Counted from the stretch's first letter, positions 1-9,372 are shown. The stretch: DNA of 34,767 bases from RUG754 sp964345365 (GCA_964345365.1 CAYFQR010000017.1:1-34767), one strand, 5' to 3'. Numbers and translations: made by a program. Notes: generated from the letters alone by a model not told the origin.

Positions 1-632
1 TCATTATCCAGGCTCGGATTGGCGTCGACTTCGTCATGAAACTTCGTATAGTAACCGAGCAGAGTCTTGATGGGTTCACGTCTGACATCATCTTCATTTC
101 CCCAATGACGATATGCCACTATCATCTTGCCGAACTGCGTACCGTAGTCGCCGAGGTGATTTATACGCGTCACCTTGTATCCCATGGCGTCCCACAGAAG
201 ATTTATCGAGTTGCCTATTACCGTGGATCTGATATGCCCTATATGAAACGGTTTCGCAATATTAGGCGAAGAGAATTCTACAATAACCGGTCTTCCTTCA
301 CCTACATTGCTTCTTCCGTAAGCTTCTCCTTTGTCGAGAACCTCTCTTATGACTTCCTCCGAGAAAGCTTCTCTCTTTAAGAACATATTGACGTAAGCAT
401 TGACTTGCTCAACCTTTTCAAATAAGTCGTTTCCCGCAATCGCTTCGCTTATCCCTTTTGCAATAAGCGGAGGAGCTTTTCTCAGAGTCTTTGCGAGCTT
501 AAAGCAAGGGAAAGCATAATCTCCCATTTTACTGTCCTGCGGAATCTCTATCATTGCCTCGATCTCGGTAAGCTCCAAATCGGCAATCTGCTCCTTAATT
601 ATCTTGGCTATTTCTTCAATGTAATTTAACAT
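1..632 (-). CDS. argS: Arginyl-tRNA synthetase, N-terminal part (3' end outside window)
   Basis: Class I aminoacyl-tRNA synthetase that charges tRNA-Arg in the cytoplasm. The visible 210 residues hold the N-terminal additional domain (about 1-110) that contacts the tRNA D-loop, then the start of the Rossmann catalytic core. The segment VEFSSPNIAKPFHIGHIRST at about 118-137 carries the HIGH ATP-binding signature (130-133) in the form typical of ArgS. The start is the ATG at 632-630, preceded by GGAG with a 7-nt gap. The KMSKS loop and anticodon-binding domain lie beyond the window edge, so the gene is cut by the window and not broken. It follows mutS2 by about 145 bp on the same strand, so co-transcription is possible. 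Confidence 0.95.
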   Translation of the reverse strand, partial: MLNYIEEIAKIIKEQIADLELTEIEAMIEIPQDSKMGDYAFPCFKLAKTLRKAPPLIAKGISEAIAGNDLFEKVEQVNAYVNMFLKREAFSEEVIREVLDKGEAYGRSNVGEGRPVIVEFSSPNIAKPFHIGHIRSTVIGNSINLLWDAMGYKVTRINHLGDYGTQFGKMIVAYRHWGNEDDVRREPIKTLLGYYTKFHDEVDANPSLDN

Positions 633-777
633 AACTTAGCTCCTTATACCTTTAACTTTTAGAATCACCACCGCAATCGCGGGTAGTATCATATCATTCA
701 GGAATAACTTCCCCGATATTTCGGATTATTTCCACATCCGCGGGTAATATTCTTTCTATTCATTTAGATTATCGTTA
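633..777 (-). other. mutS2-argS intergenic region with a hairpin
   Basis: This 145-bp gap has no convincing -35/-10 pair. On the minus strand it can fold into a hairpin at 701-733: outer arms GGAAATAA and TTATTCC, and an inner stem CCGA-AATA-TCGG. No T run follows, so it is not a typical terminator. Two copies of TACCCGCG lie about 60 bp apart around it. It may be an argS leader structure or simply the mutS2 3' end. Confidence 0.3.
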
Positions 778-3177
778 TTATTCTTTGAACTTTACTACGG
801 TAACACCGTCACCGCCCTCATCGAACTTTCCTTTTCGATAGGATGCGACTATGCTCATCCCGGACAGCATCTGCCTTATTCCCGACTGAAGTATTCCGGC
901 ACCCCGACCGTGAATGATTGTGGCTTCTTTTAAGCCTCCGATGTAGCAATCATCGAGATACTTCGATACCTCCGCCGAAGCGTCGTCCAGGTTCTTTCCG
1001 ACTACATTCACGGAAGCGGATACGTTCATCGCTTTTGTCCTATAAAGGCTTTTATCGGTTTTTGAGGTTCTCCTCGCATACTTGCTTTTTTTAGGTATAT
1101 TTACTCCCTCAGGTCCTCCCCGGACAAGCATGAGGTCCTCTGCGTTTATATATATCTTCATAGGCCCGACCTTGACTTGAAGCTTGCCGCTTTCATCGGG
1201 AGGCCCGATGATTTCACCGGTCTGATCCAATGTCAGCACCTTGACCCTGTCGCCTATTTTAATGTCGGTTATGTCTACCGGTCTGTCGTTTGTCTCTCTT
1301 ACTATCCCTTCGGAATATCTGTTCAGGGATTCTCCGAGCCTGCGTTTGTTCTCTTCGAGTTTTCTGTTTCTTTCACCTAAGCTGTCCACCTTGGACAGAT
1401 TCTTGAGTTCTCTCTGAACCTCGCTTGCGGTATCCTTGGCTTCCTTGATGATTTCTCTCGCCTGCTCTTTTGCCTCTGCAAGAACTTCCTTCTCATGCTT
1501 TTCCAGAAGCAGGAGCCTCCTGTCGAGTGCTGCTTCTTTTTTGGCGATTTCGGCAGCTGCGGCCTCTGCCGCATATCTCTCATCTTCCGCTCTTTTTTTG
1601 TCTTCTTCTATCTTGGAGATAACGTCTTCAAACTGCATATCCCCATGTTCTATGAGGAGATTTGCTTTGTCGATTACGACTGACGGAAGACCGAGCTTCC
1701 TTGAAATCTCAAAAGCGTTTGACTTACCCGGTATACCTATCGAAAGTTTGTATGTAGGGCTTAATGTCTCAACATCGAACTCCATCGAGGCGTTCTCGAC
1801 GCCGGGTGTGGAAATCGCATATTTTTTTAACTCGTTATAATGGGTAGTCGCTACAGTGGTAGCACCGCTTTCGTAAAGTGTCTCAAGTATTGCTATCGCA
1901 AGGGCGGCACCTTCGGTAGGGTCAGTACCCGCACCCAATTCATCCAAAAGCACTAATACGCCGTCTCCGGCTTTCCCGACGAACTCGACGGTGTTTTTCA
2001 TGTGAGAGCTGAATGTCGAGAGGCTCTGTTCTATTGACTGCTCATCACCTATATCCGCGAATATATCCTTGAATACCGGCACAATCGACTGAGATGAAGC
2101 CGGAATGTGAAGTCCTGTCTGAGCCATCATGGATAGAAGCCCTATGGTCTTGAGACTCACCGTCTTTCCTCCGGTGTTCGGCCCCGTAATCACGAGAGTC
2201 CTGAACTCGTCACCTATATAAACATTCACGGGCACGACTTTTTTTCTGTCAATCAAAGGATGCCTTGCTTCTTTCAGGTGGAGGAAACCTCCTTCAGACA
2301 GCATAGGCGCTTCCGCCTTCATCGATGCGGACAGCTTGCCTTTGGCGAAGATTATGTCGAGCTCTATAAGAAGTTTCTGATTGTTAATAAGGTCATGGAA
2401 ATGCTCCGCCACATTGTCGCTGAGCTCCTGAAGTATCTTCACAATCTCCGCATGTTCCGCAAGCTCAAGCTCTCTGAGCCTGTTATTAGCCTCCACTATG
2501 GACTGCGGTTCTATGAAGAGCGTGGAACCCGAGCCTGACTGGTCATGTACTATGCCGTTTACTCTCTGTCTGTGCTCGGCTTTGACCGGAACCACATATC
2601 TTCCGTCCCTTATCGTTATTATCGCGTCCTGAAGATAAGTTCTGTTCGCCTGTGAGTTCACTATGCTGTTAAGCTTCGCTCTGATGGAATCGTTTTCTCT
2701 GAGTATGTCCCGTCTTATCCTTGCGAGTTCGGGTGAAGCGGAGTCAGCCATTTCATCCTCGGACAGGATGCTCCTGTCTATCCTCTCCGCAAGCTTCGGG
2801 AAAGTGACGAGCATCTCGGATTTGCCGTGGATAATATCGAGCCTCGGCAAATCACTTTTCAGGAACCTGATGCAGTTCTCGGCAACCTTCATGTTATAGA
2901 GAACCATGAGAAGCTGCTTCATCGTGAGCGAGCCGCCTTTTTTTGCGAAGTGAAGAGCATTTTCGATGTCGTAGATTTCACCTATCGGCAGGCTGCCTTT
3001 TTTGACAATAACCTCTAAAGCCTCACTTGTTTCATCAAGCAAATCCTTTATAAAGGGCATGTCACTTTTTGGAGTGAACTTTTTTATTCTCTCCTTAGCC
3101 ATAACGGAGCCGGAAAAATCTGACAGCATCTCTATTATTCTGTTGTATTCCAGTACCTTTAGGGCTTTTTTGTTCAT
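778..3177 (-). CDS. mutS2: MutS2 family ATPase with C-terminal Smr domain
   Basis: MutS2 is a MutS-like ATPase without the mismatch-recognition domain. It acts in suppressing recombination and, in Bacillus, in resolving collided ribosomes. The 799-residue protein matches the usual length of about 785. Visible parts are the MutS core/clamp helices (about 1-320), Walker A GPNTGGKT (332-339), Walker B followed by LDELGAGTDPTEG (about 411-423), a long charged coiled coil (about 520-630), and a C-terminal Smr domain (about 720-799) with the HGRGAG motif. The usual Smr LDLRG motif reads VNVVG here, so endonuclease activity is uncertain. The gene starts 15 bp after zapA stops, which fits an operon with pheST and zapA. 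Confidence 0.95.
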   Translation of the reverse strand: MNKKALKVLEYNRIIEMLSDFSGSVMAKERIKKFTPKSDMPFIKDLLDETSEALEVIVKKGSLPIGEIYDIENALHFAKKGGSLTMKQLLMVLYNMKVAENCIRFLKSDLPRLDIIHGKSEMLVTFPKLAERIDRSILSEDEMADSASPELARIRRDILRENDSIRAKLNSIVNSQANRTYLQDAIITIRDGRYVVPVKAEHRQRVNGIVHDQSGSGSTLFIEPQSIVEANNRLRELELAEHAEIVKILQELSDNVAEHFHDLINNQKLLIELDIIFAKGKLSASMKAEAPMLSEGGFLHLKEARHPLIDRKKVVPVNVYIGDEFRTLVITGPNTGGKTVSLKTIGLLSMMAQTGLHIPASSQSIVPVFKDIFADIGDEQSIEQSLSTFSSHMKNTVEFVGKAGDGVLVLLDELGAGTDPTEGAALAIAILETLYESGATTVATTHYNELKKYAISTPGVENASMEFDVETLSPTYKLSIGIPGKSNAFEISRKLGLPSVVIDKANLLIEHGDMQFEDVISKIEEDKKRAEDERYAAEAAAAEIAKKEAALDRRLLLLEKHEKEVLAEAKEQAREIIKEAKDTASEVQRELKNLSKVDSLGERNRKLEENKRRLGESLNRYSEGIVRETNDRPVDITDIKIGDRVKVLTLDQTGEIIGPPDESGKLQVKVGPMKIYINAEDLMLVRGGPEGVNIPKKSKYARRTSKTDKSLYRTKAMNVSASVNVVGKNLDDASAEVSKYLDDCYIGGLKEATIIHGRGAGILQSGIRQMLSGMSIVASYRKGKFDEGGDGVTVVKFKE

Positions 3178-3192
3178 CTACGCAAGGTTTCC

Positions 3193-3654
3193 TTATCTCT
3201 CGATTTTTTCGATTTTGTCTTTAAGCTGGATATTTTCCATCTGGAGATCAAAATATGCCGACTCATACTCCTTGACTTTGGCTTCGAGTGCGGAGCAGTA
3301 TTCTTTAATTTCTTTTCTGTCCTCGTCGGCTTTTGAAGCACCCTCTTTGTATTGGATGAAGTTCTGCTTGGCTTCATCCCATAACTTCATATAGTGCTGT
3401 GCATCCTTTTCAAGCTGTTCTTTTTCGGCTTTGTGCTTTTCGATTTCTTCTCTTACGGAAAAAAGCTCATCCGCGACGTTAATACATGCAAGAGTTGCAA
3501 GCGAACCCGGAGTGGTACCGGTGGCAAATTTACCTATCTCACGCATTTTACCGTCTACATATTCGGCAATTTGCAGGATAACTTCCGCATCTCTTTCGCC
3601 GCTTATGGTATATTCCTGTCCATAAATCCTTACGTCTACCTTGTTATCTCCCAT
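3193..3654 (-). CDS. zapA: Cell division protein ZapA
   Basis: ZapA binds FtsZ and bundles protofilaments at the Z-ring. The N-terminal globular part (GDNKVDVRIYGQEYTISG, then a helix through the LATLACINVADELF segment) is the ZapA fold, and the C-terminal half is a long charged coiled coil. At 153 residues it is longer than the classic 85-110 residue ZapA, with the extra length in the coiled coil, as in many Clostridia. I chose the ATG at 3654-3652 because GGAGG lies 8 nt upstream and the product begins at MGDNKV. An upstream GTG at 3678, overlapping the pheT stop, would add eight residues but has weaker support. The position between pheT and mutS2 is common in Clostridia. Confidence 0.9.
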   Translation of the reverse strand: MGDNKVDVRIYGQEYTISGERDAEVILQIAEYVDGKMREIGKFATGTTPGSLATLACINVADELFSVREEIEKHKAEKEQLEKDAQHYMKLWDEAKQNFIQYKEGASKADEDRKEIKEYCSALEAKVKEYESAYFDLQMENIQLKDKIEKIER

Positions 3655-3674
3655 CTGTACGTCCTCCGTTTTTA

Positions 3675-6185
3675 TCACATGTCTCTAAGCACAGCTCCGG
3701 TTCTCTCCTTCAGCTCGGCAAGAACCTTGTCGTGTGCGGCAGTAACTTCTTCCTCGGTGAGAGTCCTGTCATTATTCCTGTATGTCAGGGTGAACGCCAT
3801 GCTCTTTTTACCCTCAGGCACAGGCTCTCCTCTATATATATCAAAGAGCTTAACATCTCTAAGTATCTCTGTTCCCACGCTTTTTATCACTTCTTCAATT
3901 TCTCCGACTGTCTGCGCTTCATCTGCTATGAGAGCGATGTCCCTGGTAATTGAAGGATATTTAGGAAGAGAAGCAAAAAATCTGGTCATATCGGATATCT
4001 CGATTATGTTGTCGAGCATGAGCTCCGCGATGTACGCCTTGACTCCTATACCGTATTTTTCGGAAACCTCAGGATGTACTTCGCCCATTATACCTATCTC
4101 GAGAGTCTCTTCCATAGGGCCGTTTTCAAGCTGTGCCATATGCGAAGCCGTTATCCTTGCACATCTTCCCGGATGATAGACACCGTATTCGGACTCCGCG
4201 ACAAACTTTATGTCTCTTATACCCAATATATAAAGAAGCTCCGTCAGTACTCCCTTGATTTCAAAGAAGTCGACATCTCCGCCATATGCGCCTAAACTCA
4301 GGTTGTAGCTCTCAAAAGGAAGCGCCTCGGAATCCATCCAATTTGCTGTGAAGGTATTGCCTATTTCAAACGCCCTCAAGCTCTCAAGGTTTCTCGAATA
4401 GTTTCTGCCCATAACTTCAAGCATTTGAGGGGTGAGAATAGTCCTCATGACCGATGTGTCCTCACCCAGCGGATTAAGTATCCTTACGAAACCTCTCTCC
4501 CAAGAATCCTCGTCTATCCTGACATTGTCAACACTCTTAGGGCTTACGAATGAATAAGTCTGAATCTCATTAAGACCCATGGAGCAAAGTGCATTTCTCA
4601 CTATATCGCGTATGCTTCTCGAATATGACTGCGCCGCCTCATTGTTTCCCTTAGGTATTGTAACAGGAAGTTCGTCGTAGCCGTAAAGTCTTGCTATCTC
4701 TTCGACAATGTCTTCTTCGATAGCAATGTCCTGTCTGACCGTAGGCGCAGTGACACACATATCGTCGCCTTCGCCCTCAACTTTCATTTCGAGCGCTCTG
4801 AGATAAGCCTCCATTTCCTCACGGCTGAGTTTGATTCCTAAAATATCGTTTATTCTGGAAACTCTTGCATGTACCGGCTTCGCCGTTTCAGGCTCGGGGT
4901 AGCAATCCACGCTTCCCGACACAACTTTTCCGGCACCTATGAGTTCAATAAGGTAGCAAACTCTGTCGGCGGCAACCTTGCAAAGATTCGGGTCTATACC
5001 TTTTTCGTATCTGCTCGATGCTTCAGTTCTCAGACCGAGCTTTTTCGAAGTCGCCCTGACGGAGCTTGAAACAAAGTTGGCCGACTCTATAATTACCGTA
5101 TCTGTCGAAGCGGTAATTTCGGAGTTCAGTCCGCCCATAACTCCCGCAACTGCGATGTTCTTTTCGGCATCCTTAATCATCAGCATGTTTTCGGACAGTT
5201 TTCTCTCCGTTCCGTCGAGTGTAACAAAAGCGTCGCCGTCATCGGCCGTATCGACAATTATATTGTGTCCCGCAACAGATGCTATATCAAAAGCGTGCAG
5301 CGGCTGTCCGTACTCAAGCATTACATAGTTGGTTATATCGACTATATTGTTAATAGGACGCATCCCTGCATGTATCAGTCTCTTCTGAAGCCACCAAGGC
5401 GAATCTTCAACCTTGACGTCCTTAACTATTCTTGCAACATATCTCTTGCAAAGCTGAGATTTCAGCTCTACGTTTACGTAATCCGTCGCACTGCCGGAGC
5501 CGTTTTCGGATTCGCTCTCGGGATATCTTAATTCGGTTCTGAACGTCGCGGATGCTTCTCGTGCCATCCCTATCATCGAAAGGCAATCCGGTCTGTTAGG
5601 AGTAATCTCAAAATCGATTATGTGATCCTCAAGCTCCATTACCTCCGGAAAGTCCATGCCGAGCTTCGCCTCGAGTTCTTCATTCCTTTCGCCGCCCGGA
5701 TTTAATATCCATATACCGTCCTTCTGATTAGCGGGTATAGTCTTCTCACTGAAGCCGAGTTCCGAGAATGAGCATAGCATGCCGAATGAAACCGCTCCTC
5801 TGAGTTTACCCTTGGTTATCTTAGTGCCGCCTGCCTGTTTAGGTTGACCGTGCAGAGGCCCCGGCACTCTTGAATTATGGAGCGCGGCGGGTACATAAGC
5901 CCCCTCAAACACGTTCGGCGCTCCGGTCACTATCTGTAAAAGTCCGCTTTCATCTCTGCCCGCGGCTTCCCTGTCACCGATATTGATGTGACAAATGACA
6001 AGTTTGTCCGCATCCGGATGTTTTTCGATTTTTTCGATTTTGGCAAGGGCGACATTCTCGATATCCTTACCCACTGTTTCCATAGTCTCGAGATTAGACC
6101 CCGACATTATCATCCCCTCGCAAAATTCTTCGGGTGTGACATTTATATCCGTATATTCTTTTAACCATTCCAATGATACTATCAT
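3675..6185 (-). CDS. pheT: Phenylalanyl-tRNA synthetase beta subunit
   Basis: Beta subunit of the (alpha-beta)2 PheRS that attaches phenylalanine to tRNA-Phe. At 836 residues it is full length for the long bacterial type. Domains in order: an EMAP/OB-type tRNA-binding domain (about 40-155, including ADKLVICHINIGD), the B3/B4 editing domain (about 210-390), B5 (about 400-480, with VTAPTVRQDIAIEEDIVEEI), the catalytic-like domain (about 490-690) and a C-terminal ferredoxin-fold anticodon-binding domain (about 740-836, with FASLPKYPSITRDIALI). It starts 14 bp after the pheS stop, preceded by AGGAG. The two subunits are clearly co-expressed. No T-box leader is seen nearby. Confidence 0.97.
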   Translation of the reverse strand: MIVSLEWLKEYTDINVTPEEFCEGMIMSGSNLETMETVGKDIENVALAKIEKIEKHPDADKLVICHINIGDREAAGRDESGLLQIVTGAPNVFEGAYVPAALHNSRVPGPLHGQPKQAGGTKITKGKLRGAVSFGMLCSFSELGFSEKTIPANQKDGIWILNPGGERNEELEAKLGMDFPEVMELEDHIIDFEITPNRPDCLSMIGMAREASATFRTELRYPESESENGSGSATDYVNVELKSQLCKRYVARIVKDVKVEDSPWWLQKRLIHAGMRPINNIVDITNYVMLEYGQPLHAFDIASVAGHNIIVDTADDGDAFVTLDGTERKLSENMLMIKDAEKNIAVAGVMGGLNSEITASTDTVIIESANFVSSSVRATSKKLGLRTEASSRYEKGIDPNLCKVAADRVCYLIELIGAGKVVSGSVDCYPEPETAKPVHARVSRINDILGIKLSREEMEAYLRALEMKVEGEGDDMCVTAPTVRQDIAIEEDIVEEIARLYGYDELPVTIPKGNNEAAQSYSRSIRDIVRNALCSMGLNEIQTYSFVSPKSVDNVRIDEDSWERGFVRILNPLGEDTSVMRTILTPQMLEVMGRNYSRNLESLRAFEIGNTFTANWMDSEALPFESYNLSLGAYGGDVDFFEIKGVLTELLYILGIRDIKFVAESEYGVYHPGRCARITASHMAQLENGPMEETLEIGIMGEVHPEVSEKYGIGVKAYIAELMLDNIIEISDMTRFFASLPKYPSITRDIALIADEAQTVGEIEEVIKSVGTEILRDVKLFDIYRGEPVPEGKKSMAFTLTYRNNDRTLTEEEVTAAHDKVLAELKERTGAVLRDM

Positions 6186-6199
6186 CTGTTTTTCTCCTA

Positions 6200-7222
6200 T
6201 TATTTGAACTGCTCTATGAATCTCATGTCGTTTTCGTAGAGAAGGCGTATATCATCTATGCCGTATTTTAGCATCGCAACACGCTCTACGCCCATACCGA
6301 AAGCAAAGCCGGTATATTTTTCGGTGTCTATGCCGCCGACCTTGAGAACTTCGGGGTGAACCATGCCGCAACCTAATATTTCTATCCATCCCGTACCCTT
6401 GCAGACCCTGCAGCCGCTTCCGCCGCACTTGAAGCACGATACGTCCATTTCAGCAGACGGCTCCGTAAACGGGAAGTGATGCGGTCTGAACCTGGTTCCT
6501 GTCGACTCGCCGAAAAGCTGCTTCGCGAAGCTGTCAAGCACGCCTTTGAGGTCAGCCATGGTGATTCCTTCGTCCACCACAAGCCCCTCAATCTGATGAA
6601 ACATCGGTGAGTGCGTAGCATCCGGCGTATCGCATCTGAAACATCTTCCGGGCGCGAAAACTCTGATAGGAGGTTTCGTCTCCTGAAGAACTCTTATCTG
6701 TACGGGGGAAGTCTGCGTCCTGAGGAGTATTTTGTCGCTTATGTAGAAGGTGTCGGTAAAATCCCTCGCCGGATGGTCCGGTCCCGCATTCAACGCGTCA
6801 AAATTGTTATATACGGTTTCGACCTCCGGTCCCTCCACGAGAGCAAATCCCATGGACTTGAATACCTTGGAAACTTCATCTATAGTGATTGTGACAGGGT
6901 GTTTCGTGCCGAGCTTTATCTGTCTGCCCGGCTCCGTCACATCTATAACTTCGGCTTTTAACTTCAGCTCGCGAACGGCTGATTTCAGCTGCTCGAGCTT
7001 CTCTGTCAGCATAGCTTCTATTTCTTTTTTTGCACGGTTGGCTTCAAGTCCGAGTTCCTTTCTCTCTTCAGGTGTGAGTGACCCCATAGACTTGAGTATC
7101 TCCGTAAGCTGTCCTTTTTTGCCTAAAATCTTAACCCTGATATCTTCAGCCTCTCTTGTCTCGGTAACTTCCGCTAATCTTTTAGCGGCCTCCTCAAGTA
7201 TGGCATTAATTCTGTCTTTCAT
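6200..7222 (-). CDS. pheS: Phenylalanyl-tRNA synthetase alpha subunit
   Basis: Catalytic alpha subunit of PheRS, a class II synthetase. The 340 residues match the family length of 340-350. The N-terminal ~90 residues form the coiled-coil arm. The catalytic core has motif 2 (FRCDTPDATHSPMFHQIEG, about 196-214) and motif 3 (GFAFGMGVERVAMLKYG, about 305-321), ending in the family-typical DIRLLYENDMRFIEQF. A cysteine cluster CFKCGGSGCRVCKGTG (about 260-275) looks like a small zinc knuckle, as in other Firmicute PheS. The ATG overlaps the stop of the upstream RNA methylase by 4 bp (ATGA), which implies translational coupling. Confidence 0.97.
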   Translation of the reverse strand: MKDRINAILEEAAKRLAEVTETREAEDIRVKILGKKGQLTEILKSMGSLTPEERKELGLEANRAKKEIEAMLTEKLEQLKSAVRELKLKAEVIDVTEPGRQIKLGTKHPVTITIDEVSKVFKSMGFALVEGPEVETVYNNFDALNAGPDHPARDFTDTFYISDKILLRTQTSPVQIRVLQETKPPIRVFAPGRCFRCDTPDATHSPMFHQIEGLVVDEGITMADLKGVLDSFAKQLFGESTGTRFRPHHFPFTEPSAEMDVSCFKCGGSGCRVCKGTGWIEILGCGMVHPEVLKVGGIDTEKYTGFAFGMGVERVAMLKYGIDDIRLLYENDMRFIEQFK

Positions 7223-8004
7223 TTTCTGATCCTTTCGTACATAAGTATTCCCGCAGCAACCGATGCATTCAGGCTCTCAATGCTGCTGCACATCGGAATA
7301 CGAATTTTTTTATCTGAAGCCTCAATAAGCTCGTCGGAAATACCGTTTCCTTCGTTTCCGATGATTATTGCGACATTTTCCCTTAAATCACATTCGTAGT
7401 ATTCATGCTCCGCATCCATATCGGCAGCGATAAGCCGTTTGCCTCTTTCATGGACAAATTCTTTAAGTTCACCCACATTATCGATGAATTTAAGAGGAAC
7501 TCTGAAAAGAGATCCCGCCGCAGCTCTTACAACCTTAGGCTGATACGGATCCGCACTCCCCTTCATGAATATTGCGAGTTCAAAACCTGCGGCATCGGCT
7601 GTCCTTATTATCGTGCCTATATTGCCCGGGTCCTGAAGTCTGTCTATTACGACAAAATTACCGCCGCTTTTCGCGGCGCCGCTAAATCGGAACTCCCTGT
7701 GCTTAGCTGTTATAGCGACTATTCCCTGAGGCGTTTCCGTCTCACAAAGCCCCATAAAAAGCTTCCTCGGAAGCAGGAAGCAAATGCCGTGATTTTTTGA
7801 AACGATATCTCCCGCCTGATGCGAAGAGATATCGAAATCCTGACTTATGAATATTGTTTTTAATTCCGCACCGCACTTGATTGCTTCAGTGATAAGATTC
7901 GAGCCCTCGATGAGATACTCGCCCGATTCATCACGATATTTTTTCTTTAGGAGACTGAGTGCATGCTTATATATCTTATTATCCTGTGAGGTTATTTCTC
8001 TCAT
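7219..8004 (-). CDS. TrmH/SpoU family RNA 2'-O-methyltransferase
   Basis: SPOUT-class enzyme that methylates a ribose 2'-OH in rRNA or tRNA using S-adenosylmethionine. From the chosen ATG at 8004 it has 261 residues. An N-terminal L30e-like substrate-binding domain (about 1-100) is followed by the SPOUT domain with motif 1 VIDRLQDPGNIGTIIRTADA, motif 2 IIIGNEGNGIS and motif 3 IRIPMCSSIESLNASVAAGI, which form the trefoil-knot cofactor site. A GTG at 8025 would add seven residues, but it abuts the ftsZ terminator, and MREITSQDN matches the usual family start. Neither start has a clear Shine-Dalgarno. The gene sits just upstream of pheS, as in Bacillus (ysgA-pheST). The substrate cannot be named from sequence. 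Confidence 0.88.
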   Translation of the reverse strand: MREITSQDNKIYKHALSLLKKKYRDESGEYLIEGSNLITEAIKCGAELKTIFISQDFDISSHQAGDIVSKNHGICFLLPRKLFMGLCETETPQGIVAITAKHREFRFSGAAKSGGNFVVIDRLQDPGNIGTIIRTADAAGFELAIFMKGSADPYQPKVVRAAAGSLFRVPLKFIDNVGELKEFVHERGKRLIAADMDAEHEYYECDLRENVAIIIGNEGNGISDELIEASDKKIRIPMCSSIESLNASVAAGILMYERIRK

Positions 8005-8028
8005 TTTCGTAACACAATTAAACACCGA

Positions 8029-8047
8029 AAGCCGGCATTGCCGGCTT
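8029..8047 (-). terminator. Hairpin downstream of ftsZ
   Basis: A perfect 9-bp inverted repeat (AAGCCGGCA, one central base, TGCCGGCTT) begins 7 bp after the ftsZ stop. On the minus strand it is followed by TTCGGTGTTT, a moderately T-rich tail. It probably ends most dcw transcripts, with some read-through into the methylase-pheST unit, since no promoter is obvious in the short gap after it. Confidence 0.7.
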
Positions 8048-8054
8048 GGTTATC

Positions 8055-9218
8055 TTATAGAAAGCTTGGAATCTCGAATCTGGAGTTGCCCTGTTCATCG
8101 TCTTCTTTTTGGAGGATTTCATGAAGGGTAACTTCCGTTCCCTCCATGCCGTCTACCCTTCCGAGGACTGCCTCCCCTTCACTTGCGCCGCCTTTCTCAT
8201 GATTCGATTTTTCCGGCTGTTTGCCTTTTGCCGTTTCTTTAGTCTGACTGTCTTCTTCTTTTAGACCTTCATCGAAACCGGTAGCTATAACGGTAACCTT
8301 TACCTCATCATCCATATCTTCCTGAATTGAGGTTCCGAAGATAAGCAGGCAATTTTCGTCGGCTCTCTCCTGTACCGCTGTAGCTATTTCGTTTACTTCC
8401 ATCATACCCATGTCATATCCGCCGACCACATAGAGAAGTATAGCTTTAGCACCGTCGATTGTAGTTTCGAGGAGAGGATTTTCAATAGATCCCTTAACAG
8501 CGTCTTCGGCTCTGGTTTCGCCATATCCGTGACCGATTCCCATGTGTACTACTCCTCTGTCCGTCATTATCGTACGAACGTCCGCAAAGTCCACGTTGAC
8601 TTCGGCCACATCACGAATTAAATCCGAAATGCCCTGTACTCCCTGACGAAGCACATCGTCCGCCATTCTGAATGCTTCAATCAGCGATGTGTTTTTTTCG
8701 CAGTTCTCGATGAGTTTATCGTTAGGAACTATAACGAGGGCATCAACATATTTTTTTAGGAACTCGATTCCGAGGTCAGCCTGTTTTTTTCTCTTTGAAC
8801 CTTCAAATGTGAAAGGCTTTGATACTACACCTACAGTCAGAATGCCCATGTCCTTTGATGCTTTGGCAATTATAGGAGCTGCTCCCGTACCGGTGCCGCC
8901 GCCCATGCCTGCTGTAATGAAGACCATATTGGCACCCTCAATCAACGCAGTTATCTCATCTAAGGTTTCTTCTGCAGCTCTTTGTCCTATCTCCGGATTG
9001 GCGCCCGCGCCGAGTCCTTTTGTGAGCTTCTCTCCAATCTGCACCTTGATTTCGGCATTGCAATTATTAAGTGCCTGTCTGTCCGTATTAACAACAATAA
9101 AATCTATTCCCTGCATACCTGAATCAACCATACGGTTTACCGCATTACCGCCGCCGCCGCCAATACCGACAACCTTGATAATTGCAACTTTTTCAGTCTT
9201 CGTATCAAACTGTAACAT
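8055..9218 (-). CDS. ftsZ: Cell division GTPase FtsZ
   Basis: Tubulin homologue that polymerises into the Z-ring and recruits the divisome. The 387-residue product has the N-terminal GTPase domain with the tubulin signature GGGTGTG (about 106-112) and T7-loop residues, then an acidic disordered linker rich in E, K and Q (about 315-375). It ends in the conserved tail FEIPSFL, which binds partners such as FtsA, SepF and ZapA. The ATG at 9218-9216 is chosen because GGAGG lies 7 nt upstream and the protein starts MLQFDT; an upstream ATG at 9275 has no ribosome-binding site. It is separated from ftsQ by 186 bp and may have its own promoter. Confidence 0.97.
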   Translation of the reverse strand: MLQFDTKTEKVAIIKVVGIGGGGGNAVNRMVDSGMQGIDFIVVNTDRQALNNCNAEIKVQIGEKLTKGLGAGANPEIGQRAAEETLDEITALIEGANMVFITAGMGGGTGTGAAPIIAKASKDMGILTVGVVSKPFTFEGSKRKKQADLGIEFLKKYVDALVIVPNDKLIENCEKNTSLIEAFRMADDVLRQGVQGISDLIRDVAEVNVDFADVRTIMTDRGVVHMGIGHGYGETRAEDAVKGSIENPLLETTIDGAKAILLYVVGGYDMGMMEVNEIATAVQERADENCLLIFGTSIQEDMDDEVKVTVIATGFDEGLKEEDSQTKETAKGKQPEKSNHEKGGASEGEAVLGRVDGMEGTEVTLHEILQKEDDEQGNSRFEIPSFL

Positions 9219-9247
9219 GAAATTACCTCCAATAATGTCAACATACA

Positions 9248-9275
9248 TATATAGTACAATGATACCATAAAACAA
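9248..9275 (-). promoter_or_regulatory. ftsZ: Possible ftsZ promoter
   Basis: On the minus strand TTGTTT (9275-9270), a 16-nt spacer and TATATA (9253-9248) form a weak sigma-A-like pair. They would start a message about 23 nt before the ftsZ start codon. TATCAT at 9266-9261 is an alternative -10. The match is poor, so this is only a candidate. Confidence 0.3.
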
Positions 9276-9372
9276 CTCGCTTTACCATCTTTTTTGTACT
9301 ATTTTTTTCATTTTTTTGTATAATAAAACCGGGCTGACCGAAACTTAGCCGCGCCTGATTCTATAACATGGC

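Noticed and set aside
3394..4176. A long plus-strand open frame of 260 codons opposite zapA and pheT
   Set aside because: It is antisense to well-recognised genes, has low-complexity Ser/Phe/Leu-rich text and no family motif; the same holds for the other plus-strand frames opposite coding regions.
7223..8054. A T-box leader controlling pheST
   Set aside because: pheS overlaps the upstream methylase by 4 bp, leaving no leader, and no T-box sequence or specifier structure is seen before the methylase.
9319..9324. A plus-strand TATAAT upstream of E1 as the promoter of an antisense RNA to ftsQ
   Set aside because: The only -35 candidate (TTGTAC) is 19 nt away in a T-rich tract; this is likely chance in AT-rich DNA.
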